In this document: piece by piece, positions 42,861 through 55,353 of the stretch
Layout of the letters: each line of letters starts with the position of its first letter
Position numbering within the stretch: position 1 is the first letter of the stretch
Source of the DNA: Stromatinia cepivora
Taxonomy: Eukaryota > Ascomycota > Leotiomycetes > Helotiales > Sclerotiniaceae
Assembly (NCBI GenBank): GCA_014898415.1
Contig: RCTD01000019.1
Coordinates: forward strand, 1,116,001 to 1,180,000
Direction: 5' to 3'
DNA: 64,000 bases
Position numbers and translations under genes: made by a program
The notes under the pieces: generated by a model
The model's input: only the letters and a program-made list of their open reading frames with translations
The model's database searches: none
What the model was told of the DNA's origin: nothing

Positions 42861-44995
42861 TCATCTACCAGCACTGTACGGTCTATTCATTTCCGCAATT
42901 TCCCTCGCAATTTCCGCCCACTCCAATTCCCTTCCCCGCCACTTTCCACCAAATTTTCCTCCTGTCATCTTAAGTTTCTCTTCCCACTTCAAAAGTTCAT
43001 AACTGAATCTCAAATGTGGCTGGATGATAACATTTAATCTCCTGGCTCGGACAAAGCAATATGCACGCGGGAATGATAGATGCATTGTACGCATGACTTC
43101 GGCTATGCAGATGGTTGCGCTTCGAGAAACACCCACACGACAATGGACCAATGTTGCTGTATTATTTAGTTTGCCTCTTTCTGTTAGGTTGTTAGTAGGT
43201 TGATAGTTGATATAAGAGGGTAAGTCATACCAATAAAGTCCAAACATCGTCGGAATTCGTCGGTTAATGGATCTACCCCATTATCTTGCACTCTCTGTAT
43301 GACCATCACGTTATCCTTCCCCCATTTATCCATCTCACCACCTTTCCATGTTGCCGTTTCGCCCACACTCAAGATCTGTTTAATGCCCAAATGTCGTAGA
43401 AGATCCGGGTTGTTGGCATGTCCAAGGTTCCCGAGGTACATATAGTCAGTGACCCTCGAAGGAAGACTTCCATCCATGCATTTTATCCAATCAGGTTCCT
43501 CCTTAGCAAGATCAGTAATAGTCAATAAGCTCTTACCTTGATGAACAGGCGATTCGGAAAGAAGTCGAGGTGCGATGGTTGTAAGAAGACTGACGTCCTG
43601 TGGGTAAGCAAAGAAATTACGTTTCTTTGAAATATGCAAATCAAGCCAGGCCTTAGGGACAGAAAGGCCTGTGGCATAAGTAAAATATGCAAGACCAAGG
43701 AGAGTAGATTCAGTGTAACCATCAGTACAATGAATCAGGATCTTTCTTTCCTTTATGTTGGTGGTCATAGGAGTATCGCCATCTTCATCCTCCGGTAAAA
43801 TTCCGTGGGAAAGATTGTAGATCCATTTGCAAGTTTCAAGAATTCCATCGGCTTGGTCATGTTCCCAGGACGGTGGCTGAATCATTCCGGAAGACGGAAA
43901 TCCTAATTGCCACTTATCCGATTTACCCTCTGCAATTTCTTGTAGGTCTGAAGGATTTATCTGGCCTAGGTCATTACACTCGATCAGAATATCGAATTGT
44001 CCTTCCGACGACGCCGGGTGAGTTTCTGAGTATCCATCTGGGGTTGGACCCAACCAAACATTATGATCGATCTCGGAAGCTTTGGTCATGGCACACATCT
44101 CCACTCTCTCTTGATGGAAGAAATCCAAAACTTCCCCGGTCCATCTAGCCCGAGAATCAACCGAAACGACCTGTGGATACTCATTCTCGAATTCACTAAA
44201 ATTGCTCGTGCATATGAAAGTATTGTACTGAGATAATTCATGACCTTGATTGACATGAGTCTCACGAACAATTTGTTGTGCAGCAGCAATTTCTCTCGCC
44301 AGTTTCTCAACAATGAGGGAATCATCTCCATAAACAATTATATCCGATACCATGGCAGATTTTGCTGCTTGGATGTGGAAGTTTCGTACCGAGAATCCGT
44401 CTCTTGGATCGACTTCTTGAAATTCTGTCGTGGTTCCAAACTTCAGAAATTCATCAGGAGTGATTGCACCTTTCAGTCTCGAACAATTCAAATCTCCACC
44501 GGCTTTCACAATTGTTATACCTCGAATACATTTCGGTGTTCTTCGTAAAGTTCGACGCCTTTGTATGAAAAATGCCTGTTGGATATGATTGCAAGGATGC
44601 AGACCATGAAACCAGGGAAAGACCTGAGAAGGATCAGGGAGAGGCTGTGATGCCAAATGTTCCAAAGCAGCGGCTACACCGGCTGCATCAATCTCATATA
44701 TGATAGAAGAGTCAATGTAACGTGATTTATAATTGACTGGTGGGTATAGAAGTGATCGTTGAGGCAAAGAAAGTTCTTTGGTTGGAGGAGAGTGAGGAGG
44801 GGTATCTGGTTTCTCGGCAGGTGCTGGACCTGTCGGGCACACTGGCAGATGTTTATTTGGGATAGGAATTGGAAATGCCGCTGATGTATTGATGGAATCG
44901 AGGCTTAGCGTGGGAGTCAAAGGGTGCGAGTGGGGTGGTGAAGATGATCTCGTATGTCCCGCGGGAATAGGTCTTGGTAAGGCAATTGTCGCCAT
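42861..44995 (-). CDS. pps1: Dual-specificity protein phosphatase of the Pps1 type
   Basis: Exons 44995-43231 and 43180-42861 encode 694 residues from the start MATIALPRPIPAGH; an in-frame ATG at 45043 would add 16. The C-terminal domain has the active-site loop HCRVGVSRSA (Cys602, Arg608) preceded by YMYLGNLGHANNPDLL, a dual-specificity phosphatase. About 180 residues earlier a second phosphatase-like loop reads IHCTDGYTEST (Cys423), but the position of the catalytic Arg is Glu429, so this domain is probably inactive. The tandem arrangement, and the GITIVKAGGD and DVSLLTTIAPRLL blocks, match yeast Pps1, a phosphatase linked to cell-cycle/S-phase control. The Ser/Pro-rich N-terminus is probably disordered. 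Confidence 0.9.
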
Positions 44996-45711
44996 TATCG
45001 AGTTGAAGCAATCTTGTAATGATTTTTGGTCAAGATTCAACATGTAAGAAGGTATTTTGGGGTTATATAGCAAAGCACGATCCTTTCCCAATAATCCGTT
45101 GTCGAGGAATGTTTGTTTATATTGTTATTGTTGGAGTCGTGTGAGACTTGTATTTCAATTCAATTGAGAGATAAGGCTGATATTGTTTTTGAAGAATTCG
45201 AGCATCTGCGATTGTAGGTACAGTATGAATCAAATCTAATCATGGTGAATAATGAATTAATTAATGTTGAATCATATTGTAGAGTGAGGGTAGAGTGAGG
45301 GTAGAGTGAGGTAAGTTTTCAAAAGAGCGGAAGGGAGTAAGGAATAAATTAGCAAACATACGAAGAATTTCAATTCAATTCAGTCCAATTCAATCCAATC
45401 CAATCCAATCCAATATGAGACAAGTTCGTTCACATCGAGATTGATTGCAAAGTAGCCTTATCGTAGACCTTGAATTAAAAGCGGATAGATAAGCACAGCA
45501 TCAATAAGTCTGGGGATAGATAGTACGTACCACTTTTTTTTTAATATTCTATCAAATATCAAATATTAAATATCAAATATCAAATATTAAATACGCACAC
45601 GCACACGAGTATGCCGTAATTGAAGAAGGAATAAGTACAAAATTGAATTGATTGATATTCCCAAAGGTTTGATGATTTTGTTTCTTGAAGAATGTAATGA
45701 TTGAGATTGTA

Positions 45712-45745
45712 ATTGATGAAATTGATGAAATTGATGAAATTGATG
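45712..45745. repeat. (ATTGATGAA)4 tandem repeat
   Basis: Four near-complete copies of the nonamer ATTGATGAA in the upstream spacer of the phosphatase gene. Confidence 0.85.
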
Positions 45746-46885
45746 TAAATCTCAAGTTAAAATAGGAGTGAGAAAGAGAAAGGACAAAGAAAAATATTGT
45801 GGGAGATTTTCATTGGAGATTCAATCCCAAGATATTTGTTTCTGCCCAAAAAGCAAGTCAAAAAAGGTAGTTAATTCACGGCTTAAGGATTACACAAATA
45901 ATCAAAGACCAAAAAAAAAAGAAAAGGTATATAGAAGGGAAGAGGAAATCAAGTTATTCAACTCACTCTCATAATCCTTCAAAATAAAATACATTGATGG
46001 ATGAAGTTAATCATACGGATGGGACTTGGTGGGATCTCTAATAGGTTGGATTCTATCGACAACCTTCCTCTTCTACCTTCACACATTTTGACCTGCATTG
46101 GCTAGATTACACCCACCAGTAACTTTCATTCCTTCTCTCAATCTCTCATCCAATATAATGACAAGGCGTGGATAAACGGTCTCTTGCATCAGCAATAAGC
46201 CCATCTCTCGCATAGAGTCACATCTGAAATCAAATTCCCCAATAATAATTCATGGTGGCGTCCTCACGTCTCAAGAAACTGCAACTAAAATGAACACCAA
46301 CCAATCTATTTGAAGTTCAGACCTCCATCATCATGAAGCTAAGAGAGCTAAGAAAGCTAAGAAAGCTAAGAAGCCAAGAAGCTAAGGTCGGGGAATTGAA
46401 AAGAAGCATTTGATCCAATCAACGATGATATATAAGTGAGTGGATAAGTAGAGAATTAGCCAGTAAATTTAAACCATTTTTGGAATAGATCAATTTAATG
46501 TGACATGATCTCGATCTTCTTCCTACTACCTACTACCGGTGTCAAACATTATTGACATTAATACCCGCCGTAGAGAATCATTTGGCTGAGAATATGAGAG
46601 ACGTAAAGAATAACATTTACTATTGTGTTTCAACTTGTACCTACCGAGTAGATAGATCTCCTCAAATCTTATTTTATGTGTTCATTGTACCTACCTACTA
46701 GTACATTCTCTCACTGCAACTCGATTTTAACGAATTCATTATGAATGACCTCGGACTGACAGACGGTACTCTTCTTCCATTGGGTCATCATATTTACACA
46801 TTTTACGGAAGCTTTCCCCTCTCAAACACCCCGCCATGATAACGGCCTTCCTTACCTTACCTGGTCCAAATGTCGGTGCTTTTTT

Positions 46886-46910
46886 ATCACATCACATCAC
46901 ATCACATCAC
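46886..46910. repeat. (ATCAC)5 microsatellite
   Basis: Five perfect copies of ATCAC, following a T-run. Confidence 0.9.
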
Positions 46911-47829
46911 ATGACCCCCACCTACACCCCCACATAAGTTATCTAGTTAGTAGTGACACATTCTGATACTGATACTGATACTGACTCTGACACTGTACAT
47001 TTCCAATCAAATTTATCAAAGTCGTCGCTCACACTATCATTTCAATCATTCCAATCATTTCAATCAATATCATCAATCCAATCAATCCAATGTTTCTTTT
47101 CATCTTCTCTATCCTTTTCATCCCATTTGTTTACTCTATTTCTATTCAAATTCATACGTATCGGCCGTGTATGCAAAGAAGGCCAAGATCATTCTCTATG
47201 CATGAAACTACTTCCGGAGTCCGTACCGAGTCTAGACCTTGAATATTCAACTTTCATCAAACTTCCCTCAACATCGATCTACTGATTGTACTTTTTTGGT
47301 GCTGCATCTCTTTAGATTCTGAGGAGTGATAGACATGTATCATCCATTTTGTGTCGGAGCAATCCCTGGCAACATTTGCCACTTACAACTCTCTGATGAT
47401 TGGATCAATTTCAACCAACGAGGCGACCGCAAGCGGTTTAGAATAATAGTTTATTCTTTATCGTTGGAGATAACAGGTCTTCACCTCTACCTGCTTCTAA
47501 GTCACCAATGACAATCAAATTGCACACAATCACCCAGACTTCGTTTTCCACCTCCAAAATGAAAAATTGAGGACTATTTATAATTGCATTCAGGGAACAG
47601 TGCAGTGCTTATCACGAATCGAGACAAAAAGCTAGCTCGAGACGGAACGCATGCGTTGAAGATGCATTTCTTTGTCCGTCATCTAAGAGATTCTAACGTT
47701 CTTTGTATTTTCGGTTGTTGTGCAGTAAAGAGATGAAAACTCAAATAATTTACTTTCAATATAACTTTGGAGGGCTTACCATGAACTAGTAGTCAATTTT
47801 CGTAGTCAAATCTTTCAACAGTACCAAAT

Positions 47830-50800
47830 ATGCAGCCGTCGCCACGGAAGAGACCTCATTCTAGATATCCAGGGCATACGCGCTTTGCTAAAAAGTATGG
47901 ACACCCCAAAGGAGGCATTCATTCCGTACTGGAAAATTATCTGCCTGAAGTAAAAAGTGGTCTCACACCAGTAACTCCAGCACAATTCTTAGACAACCAG
48001 GACCAGCGAGATGTTGCAGAGGATCTGGAGTTGTATCAAAGGATGAGGTTCTGTGGTAGGCTTTTCTCGAATGAATTTTACCCAGCAATTAATGCTGTTA
48101 AAAGGTTTTACCGCCGCAGAGCTGGAATCAGTTTTAGCTTTGGCAGATTCTTACGAAACTACAAGTCGGCGAATAAATCATGGAAATAATCTTGACAATG
48201 TACCCATCCATCCCATGTGGGATCGGAAAAACTGGCAATATGACCTACCGAGACATATTGCTAGATATCCATTTGGAGATGGTAACGAATATTGGGAGGC
48301 AAGTGATTCACCATGTACAAATGCTGATGTGATACTTACTACGCAAATTAGGCCAAGAATGACGCGTGAGTGTACCCCGTCTTTCAATTTGCCCTCTTGA
48401 TATCCACAACCATTTATATGAGTCTCTGTGTTGCTAAAACACCAGTATCTAGTGTGTGGCATGCGATGGAACCGGCCTTAAAGCTTTCATCGAGTGTTAT
48501 TGCGAATATAAATACTTGGGAATGGTATGTTTCTTGATCACTAGGTTTCCGTTCCATTTCGCTAACAATAAAGGTTTAATTCGCTACTAAAAGGTCCATG
48601 GGAAAGTGTTTCGCGGAAAGACCTTCCACCCAACTATACATTAAATGTAATGAGATTCTTTTCCAAAGAAAACAGAAAGGATGGAGAACTTAGATCAGAC
48701 ACTCGAGATTTTTTCGAAAGATTGTCAAAGAATACTTATTTTGCACTTTCAGGAGGCAAGGTATGTAATCGGCTCACAAAATCCAATTGCGTTCCCCAAT
48801 CTAAAGCCTCACTTCTTATTTCATCAATCCTTTTATCTTCCAAAATACAGCTTTGGCTCTTAATATTCTTCCAAAATACTTTCTTGATAGACAATAACTT
48901 ACGCTTACGTCTGGCGCAAGTGCACTTCTGGGGGAATGCCTCAAGCGTCCAGTTTTCTATGTGGGCACACTGCATGGTACCCTCGTCGAGCCATGCCAAG
49001 CAGTCCGGTCGTTCCCAATGCTACGCTTGTTACCATCGCCTATGATTTGGTCGAGCCCTTGTTGGACCCAACAGCCTTACTAGAGGACAGAGCCTTGGAC
49101 ACGTTTCGCCTGGCAGAAGATATTCTTCATGAGACAGCGGTCAGTTACACTCTAACCTATTATTGGCAGGCAATTAACTAAAACAGCACGCTATGTGCCA
49201 TCACATGACAAGAAGGAGTTTAGATGCTCACGATTGGGCCTGGGTTGAGCCTTACTTTGAGAATGAGCCTATTCCAGAACTGCAAGTCAACTGACATTCA
49301 TGTTTGATCGAGAAGCTAATCAACACGTAGGGGATTCTCTGCAACAAATCAGGTATGTCTATGAAATTAAACCCTTTCAGCACCGTCATGTTGGTAAACA
49401 TTGATACTTTGTAGGTGTTTGGTGGCATCGCGACACCGGTTGTTATGTTTGATATATCAGGAGTCTCATCTGGGGGCCTCATCTTGTAATCAACTCTTAT
49501 ATGCTCCTAATTTCTACATGACCTAAATCTGACATTATTGTAGTTATAATTGGCCTACTTACAGACATGAGCAGTACACCAAAGCACCCATACTTTCTCC
49601 GAGCAAGCAGAAGGATTGGGAGAATATAATATATTATCCGATTCCTGTTTCTTATTTCATGAGCATTCAATCTCGAGAATTTTGGGACGTTTACGTTAGA
49701 AAGTATGGTTCCGAGGCCGCCCATGCGGGCCCAAAGATAATAGGTATATCCAAACCAAAACCCAATCCTGGTGGGCCAAAGACACATACCCGTCTCAGAC
49801 ACACCATTCCGGCTTCTGATAGAAAGGGTCCTGGACGCTTTTCACGAAAAAAAACCAAAATCGCTCATTCGTTTGATGTCGAAAAACAAAGAATGATTGC
49901 AATAATTTCAGAAGCAGCAAAAAGTGTCAAGCCAGAGGTGATGAAACCAGTTTTAGCTAGTGGACAATCTGGTGGTCAAACATTCATAAGTCCGGGCAAT
50001 AGAGCTGATCCCGTACAAATGGATTGTCCAAGATACGATGAGATCAGATGGTATTTGGAGAAGAACAGATTCGCACTTGCTATACATACAATGGATTTCA
50101 ACATGCCTGCACATCTGTTTAGGAGTTATATCGATCGTCATGGAGGGATTAACCTCACAAATGTGGAATGGAAAACCTTCCTTCTTGTGGCAAACACAAG
50201 AAATGAATTATTCTAGTAAGATATTCAATTCATCTCATCCATCATTTCCTACATATTTGCTAATTGACAACAGTTACAGTCATTCCGGATATGGGATAAT
50301 AGTAGTTAACCCTGCAGGCTGGATGCGAATACCACCGCCACAGACGACAACTTGGCGAAAACACCAACGACCAGAAGTGCAATTGACAGAAATTTTTGAT
50401 TTTATCTGTGGAATCTACCTAGAGGATGTAGATCTTCAAAGAGAGACTAAAGATATGGACACCGCACATTTTAAATATTATCTGAATAGTACATGGGAAA
50501 CGGAAAAAGATAAACGAACTAATATAACTCTCCTGAATTATCCTGCAATGCCGGAGGGTTTTACCTGGGACCCGGCGGGAGATGAACTACTCGATGCATG
50601 TATTTATTATTCGGATCACTTTGTGGATGCCCCTCTCGGCCAGGGGATCGCTAGGAGGGCAAATGTTCATGCACCCAGTTCTCAGGCACCAAAAACACAA
50701 AACAATGCGCATGAAACTATGACGAAGGGAGATCCTATGAGACTAGGTCTTAAGGATTTACTTGGGGATCCTCTTCCACAGGGACCAGATGATGAGGATG

Positions 50801-51135
50801 AGCGTCGCCCGCCGCTACTACCGCGCCCCATAGAACGTCCTCTTGAAGGTGGGTTCGGAGCCGCCAGGTCAAAAAACTCTTCTGGAACGAGAGGAGAAGC
50901 GGGAGGTCAGCCAAACCGCATATATAAACCGTACAGAGGTCCAGGTGCGAATGATAGTCAACCTGCTTCGCCTGACTGGGGTGCTAGTCACCTTGGTGGG
51001 ATTAAACCATCTTTTGAAAAGCAATTTGGGAACTTGGGGTGGAAAGAACCATCTATAAAGGGTATGAAACCGACGGGAACCGCTGAAACTTATCGTCCGG
51101 GTGCTCAGCCTACGCAGACTTATAGGCCGTATTGA
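47830..51135 (+). CDS. Putative HExxH zinc-metalloprotease-like protein, ten exons
   Basis: Exons: 47830-48055, 48105-48365, 48446-48524, 48574-48760, 48891-49139, 49187-49281, 49331-49352, 49415-49485, 49565-50215 and 50274-51135. They give 900 residues with every phase matching. The motif DILHETAHAMCHH (His331, Glu332, His335) is a zincin signature, and an intron falls inside it (HETA|H). About 30 residues on, EPYFENEPIPELGF supplies acids (for example Glu365) at gluzincin-like spacing; the next block is QVFGG. The sixth intron must use a GC donor (CT|GCAAGT) to keep this frame, and exon 7 is only 22 nt. The last 170 residues are Pro/Gly/Arg-rich and disordered. I recall similar uncharacterised fungal proteins but no named function; peptidase activity is inferred from the motif alone. 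No signal peptide is seen. Confidence 0.75.
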
Positions 51136-52331
51136 CCACCTGATGGGAGTTAGGTTGACATGGATTTGGTTGGACTGGGCTACTTCTAGCCTGGGTTATC
51201 TGTCGTAGTACGCTTGTAGATAGAGGGGTCAGAGAAAGGTTCTTATTTTGTAAGGCTAGAAGTGGGGTTGGTATGTTTTGTCCAAGCTTGAGGTTATTTG
51301 TATTCTCAATCAAACTTGGGATGTATTCGTGTCAAGGGATATTATCAGTTATAATTGCTGTTCGGCATATATGCGAATCCAATAGTATCGGGAATATACA
51401 CAATGAGGTGCAAACAGGACTATGCACCTAATTACAACTAATCAACACTCCGTCCTTCTCTCATGTACGAAAACTGGTTTTAAAAGTCAAGCACAGTGGA
51501 CTTCTTCTCTTCAATCGCATTATGTTTATATCTGACACTACCTAGTAACAATCTCTTCAATTACATCTCATCTCGTCCAATCTAATCTAATCTCACTCCG
51601 TATAGCTTACTTTCTATTCATCTCTAAATAACTATCATTTCTAGAGTAAATTAGTATGCTTCATGAGCTTTAATCCACGATGCGAGGATCTGTATAAGCA
51701 GTCTATGTATAGGTATACATAAATTCGCAGTTAAGTATAGAAGGTAATCTCTCTCTTTACTTTGTTACCCTCGGGTATTTCATCTCCTACACCAGGATCG
51801 TATGAATATTCTAGACATACCCAGTAGATATATAAATGCTCAATATCTCAATCAAGAAATAAAGTGAAAATCGTCTAAAGATAATGTTAAATATAGATTT
51901 CTAAAGAATCTTTTCTTCTTCAAGTACTCAGAAAATCGTTGTAACCCCCATATAGGCGATGAAAATATGATGGGATTGAGGGGGTTGGAAGATCATGCCT
52001 AGCTTGAGAATTGAGATGAGTTTAGTTTGTGTTTATGTATTGTGGATACATAGTTAGATTGGAATGGATGGATGATTACTTGATGTGTTATTGATGTTGG
52101 ACATTTGACCCGAACTTTGATGCTCTCTACTTTGAAGGGTTTGAATGAGAGTTCTGTGGGTGATAGTCTCAATTGGATGATTAAGTTTGGGTATATCGTT
52201 TGGAACAGATGGTTTTAGATGTGAAGTAATTTTGTATAATCTTCATTATTATTCTCTCGCTGTGAGACCAGATTGTGAAGTCATATTTATAACATATTAC
52301 CCCTTATCCTCCATTTTTCCTCGCTGTATCT
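51136..52331. other. Convergent 3' spacer of 1.2 kb
   Basis: Between the stop codons of the HExxH gene (+) and the Dom34 gene (-). AT-rich with TCATCTCATC-type simple sequence near 51565-51595. No gene is seen. Confidence 0.5.
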
Positions 52332-53590
52332 CTATATAATAGCCACACCCTGCATCTCCTTCACGGGAACATCGTCCTCCTTTTCATCATCACTCTCCTC
52401 ATCCAAATCCTCCAGCGGATACGTTAGAATCGCCGCAATACCTCCTAATCCCGCCAACCTCTTTCCACTCTCATGATCACTGCTCAAAATCCTCGCCTCC
52501 CCCCCTTCCTCCTTAACCTTATCAACCAGCCTAACCCATCTTTTCCTGACTTGAATTTCCTGACTTCGAAATAACTCATTATTTATCAATAAAACTCCGC
52601 CTCCCCGTCCTACTGCTCCCTTCTCAACTGCCTTCTCCACCTCAGCTGGGCCGTACCAGGCTCTTCCGTCATCTTTCCGGAGAAGTGTCATAAATTCATC
52701 CATAAAGCGGGTCTCGCGGGCGTATTTTGTGTCACTGAGTTTGGCTAGTACTTCTTGACTTTTGAGGATTTCGTTTAGACTGTGGAGATGGCCGGAACTA
52801 CTGTGCACCACCACGAAACTCTTTTTGTTGGCCAGTACTGCTTTATTCCCCGTCCTGGATGCTTCATCTAGTATATATTTCTGAAATCCTTGTGCCACGA
52901 ATCCGGGGCTCGCAAGTAGTAATGGTCGTGGTTGGGTGATGTCCACATGTCTTAAAAGCGTCTCGAGTGTTGTTTGGTAAAATCTTTGGATTCCATTTTC
53001 GTGATCTCCAGCCATCCCGTTCCTCTTTTTCGGTATTCCTGTTTCGACTCTCTGTTTTAAGATGGTTTGATGTTCGGTGATTAAACATATATTGGCCATT
53101 CCCTCCTGCATCACGACCGCAGGCACCACACCCTCTTTATCTTCTCGCACCGCTTCCTTCACAACATCTAGAGCGACGGAATCCCATCCATCATATTTTT
53201 CCAAAGTGAAATTTCGCTGCAGTTCGAGATCGAGAGTATGGAATGCGCCTACTTTGACCCACATATTTTCTTCGCATATGCGGCCTTTGACGTGTAATTG
53301 ACCGGCTTGCGGGTCAAAATCTATCGATGTTACGCTGATGGATAATGTGAGGTGCACGCGGGTCGTGGATGTGCTTCCGGTACTGGATTCCTTGGAGACC
53401 TTGCGGATGGCGGTGGCGCGTAGAATGTCGGTAGGTGCTATGAGATTATAGGCGTGCCACTGGAATGCGTTAGGGTGAATGAGTTAAAGGCCACGATGAG
53501 GAATGTACAGACCATGTCTTCTGGTTCTTCTGGAAGAAGAGTGATGGTACCAGAGCCATCACGCTCGATATTTTGTTTAATGAGGCGCAT
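52332..53590 (-). CDS. dom34: Dom34/pelota ribosome-rescue factor
   Basis: Exons 53590-53513 and 53459-52332 encode 401 residues, the normal pelota length. The start MRLIKQNIERDGSGTITLLP and WHAYNLIAPTDILRATAIRK are the conserved Sm-like N-terminal domain. The central (LLLASPGFVAQGF) and C-terminal (ILSSDHESGKRLAGLGGIAA) eRF1-like domains follow, then an acidic tail. Dom34 with Hbs1 splits stalled ribosomes in no-go and non-stop mRNA decay; unlike eRF1 it lacks the GGQ motif, and none is present here. The single intron (GT-AG, 53 bp, phase 0) lies after residue 26. It is divergent from the aldo-keto reductase gene. Confidence 0.95.
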
Positions 53591-54258
53591 AACTTCTGAT
53601 TCTGCAGATTTGATCTATCCATGCGATGGAAATTCCAAAAAATAATATGGTATTTTCAGGTAAATTGTGTCGCTGTCGTGAAATTCGTAGTAGTAGATTG
53701 TGTCGCAATGTTGGAAATATTTACTAGGTAATGTAAGAAAAAAAAGTCTACAATAATCTCAAGGCGGGGGCTAAATGATGGCGGGGTATTTGGTACAACC
53801 AGTGTGGTGGTACTGAACACTATTTCAACGGTTGGAATGTCTATCAATATAAGGAATTTGAAGGTATTCCGAGATTTCCATAGGTATATATTTCGAGACT
53901 TGGATAGGAACGATGGCGAGTAAGGATTGATTGATAATTCTTTTGATATACTGGAGTACTAGAGTACTAGAAGTAGTTCTAACTGGAGAAACTTTATTTT
54001 TTAACATGACGTAAACGATACGATGCGAGAAATTGATAACTCCACCCCTCTCATTTTCGGACTAACTCCTATGCATGCAGTTATGCAACCTCATTCTCCT
54101 TCTTTTATCTTTACCTGTTAAATCCTCTATACCATTGGATTGTGTTTCTGTTATCCCACTTGCAAGTTCTCAGAGGATACTGTTACTCTAACTTCTACTC
54201 CATTTTCTCATATTGTTCATTATGAGACTTTGAACCTAACTTTCATTGCAGCAACAAT
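53591..54258. promoter_or_regulatory. Divergent promoter region of Dom34 and aldo-keto reductase genes
   Basis: 668 bp between two start codons; AT-rich with A-runs near 53738-53746. I see no gene or nameable motif. Confidence 0.4.
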
Positions 54259-55353
54259 ATGATGAAGTTTGACATTAATTCGAAGCTTTGGATGAACTCA
54301 GGATATGAAATTCCTATCCTAGGCTATGGAGTCTATCAAACGTGGGGAATATCCTACTACCAAACTATGAGCTAAACTGATGTCAAACTTAGTCCAGCAT
54401 CTCAATGCGAAGATCTAGTGACCAAGGCTTTTGACGCAGGTTATCGACATGTAAGAAGAATCTCAGAGAAAAGGCATCTATCATTCCTCTAATATGACAC
54501 AGGTTGATTCGGCAGCAGCATATCGAAATGAAGGTCCCTGTGCTGCCGCCATTCGAAAATCTAGTATTCCTCGTGAAGATATCTTCTTTACTAGCAAAAT
54601 TCCACCTCGTTCCTTGAGCTATGAGAATACCAAAGCACAAGTTACCAAAACTCTTATGGAGACCGGACTTGAATACATTGATCTCATGCTCATTCATGCT
54701 CCATACGGAGGACGAGCTGCTCGTAAAGGTGCTTGGAGGGCTCTCGTGGAGGCTCAGGAAGAAGGCAAGATCCGCAGTCTTGGTGTTAGTAATTACGGTG
54801 TCCATCATCTGGACGAAATAGAAGTTTATATAAAGGAACTCGAGGAGGAGAGGGGCGATGGCAGAGGTGGCGTGATTGATGTTGGCCAGTGGGAACTTCA
54901 CCCGGTAGGTTGTCATATGATCTGTTCTTAAAATCCGGTCCTCATGCTTTTTGGCCATGTATATAACTATCCAGTCAAGGATTCAAGAAATTTTCATCGC
55001 TTTGAGGCTAACTTCAAATCTAGTGGCTCGCTCGATCGGATATCATTTCGTGGTGCTCGAAGCGGGGCATTGTAGCACAGGCGTACTCCCCCCTTGTCCG
55101 TGGCGAGAGACATGACTCCAAACTTCTTCAACCACTCGCCAAGAAGTACAACAAAACGCCGGCCCAAATCCTACTGAGATGGAGTTTACAAAAGGGTTTT
55201 GTCCCTTTGCCAAAAACTGTTACTCTCAGCAGAATTAAGGAAAACGCCGATATTTATGACTTTGAACTCACAGCAGAGGAAATGAGCGGGCTGGAAACCG
55301 GGGACTACTATACCTGTGCCTGGGATCCTACTGTTGCTACTCTTGATCGATAG
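54259..55353 (+). CDS. Aldo-keto reductase
   Basis: Exons 54259-54341, 54393-54450, 54503-54904 and 55024-55353 encode 290 residues, a full-length AKR barrel. The catalytic tetrad is visible: Asp49 and Tyr54 (VDSAAAYRNE), Lys79 (FTSKIPPR) and His112 (LMLIHAPYGG). The family blocks GKIRSLGVSNYGVHHL, GIVAQAYSPLVRG and VPLPKTVTLSRIKENA (NADP-binding) follow in order. These enzymes reduce carbonyls with NADPH in the cytosol; the substrate cannot be inferred. Two adjacent ATGs (54259, 54262) could start translation. Dom34 next door is unrelated, so context adds nothing. Confidence 0.92.

Larger units (their letters stand above)
44996..47829. other. 2.8-kb spacer packed with short tandem repeats
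   Basis: Between two divergent genes. It holds GTAGAGTGAGG-type triplication (about 45281-45311), CAATC-type repeats (about 45370-45413), AAATATC-type repeats (about 45552-45592), (ATTGATGAA)4 (45712-45745), AAGCTAAGA-type repeats (about 46335-46385), (ATCAC)5 (46886-46910), a CTGATA run (about 46963-46990) and a TCAATC-rich tract (about 47040-47090). No gene is supported. Confidence 0.55.

Noticed and set aside
48650..49045. Continuous plus-strand frame of 131 codons through the fourth intron of the HExxH gene
   Set aside because: The acceptor at TTGATAG (48890) keeps phase and gives TYAYVWRKC and then the HExxH exon, whereas the open frame runs into an unrelated reading and a stop.
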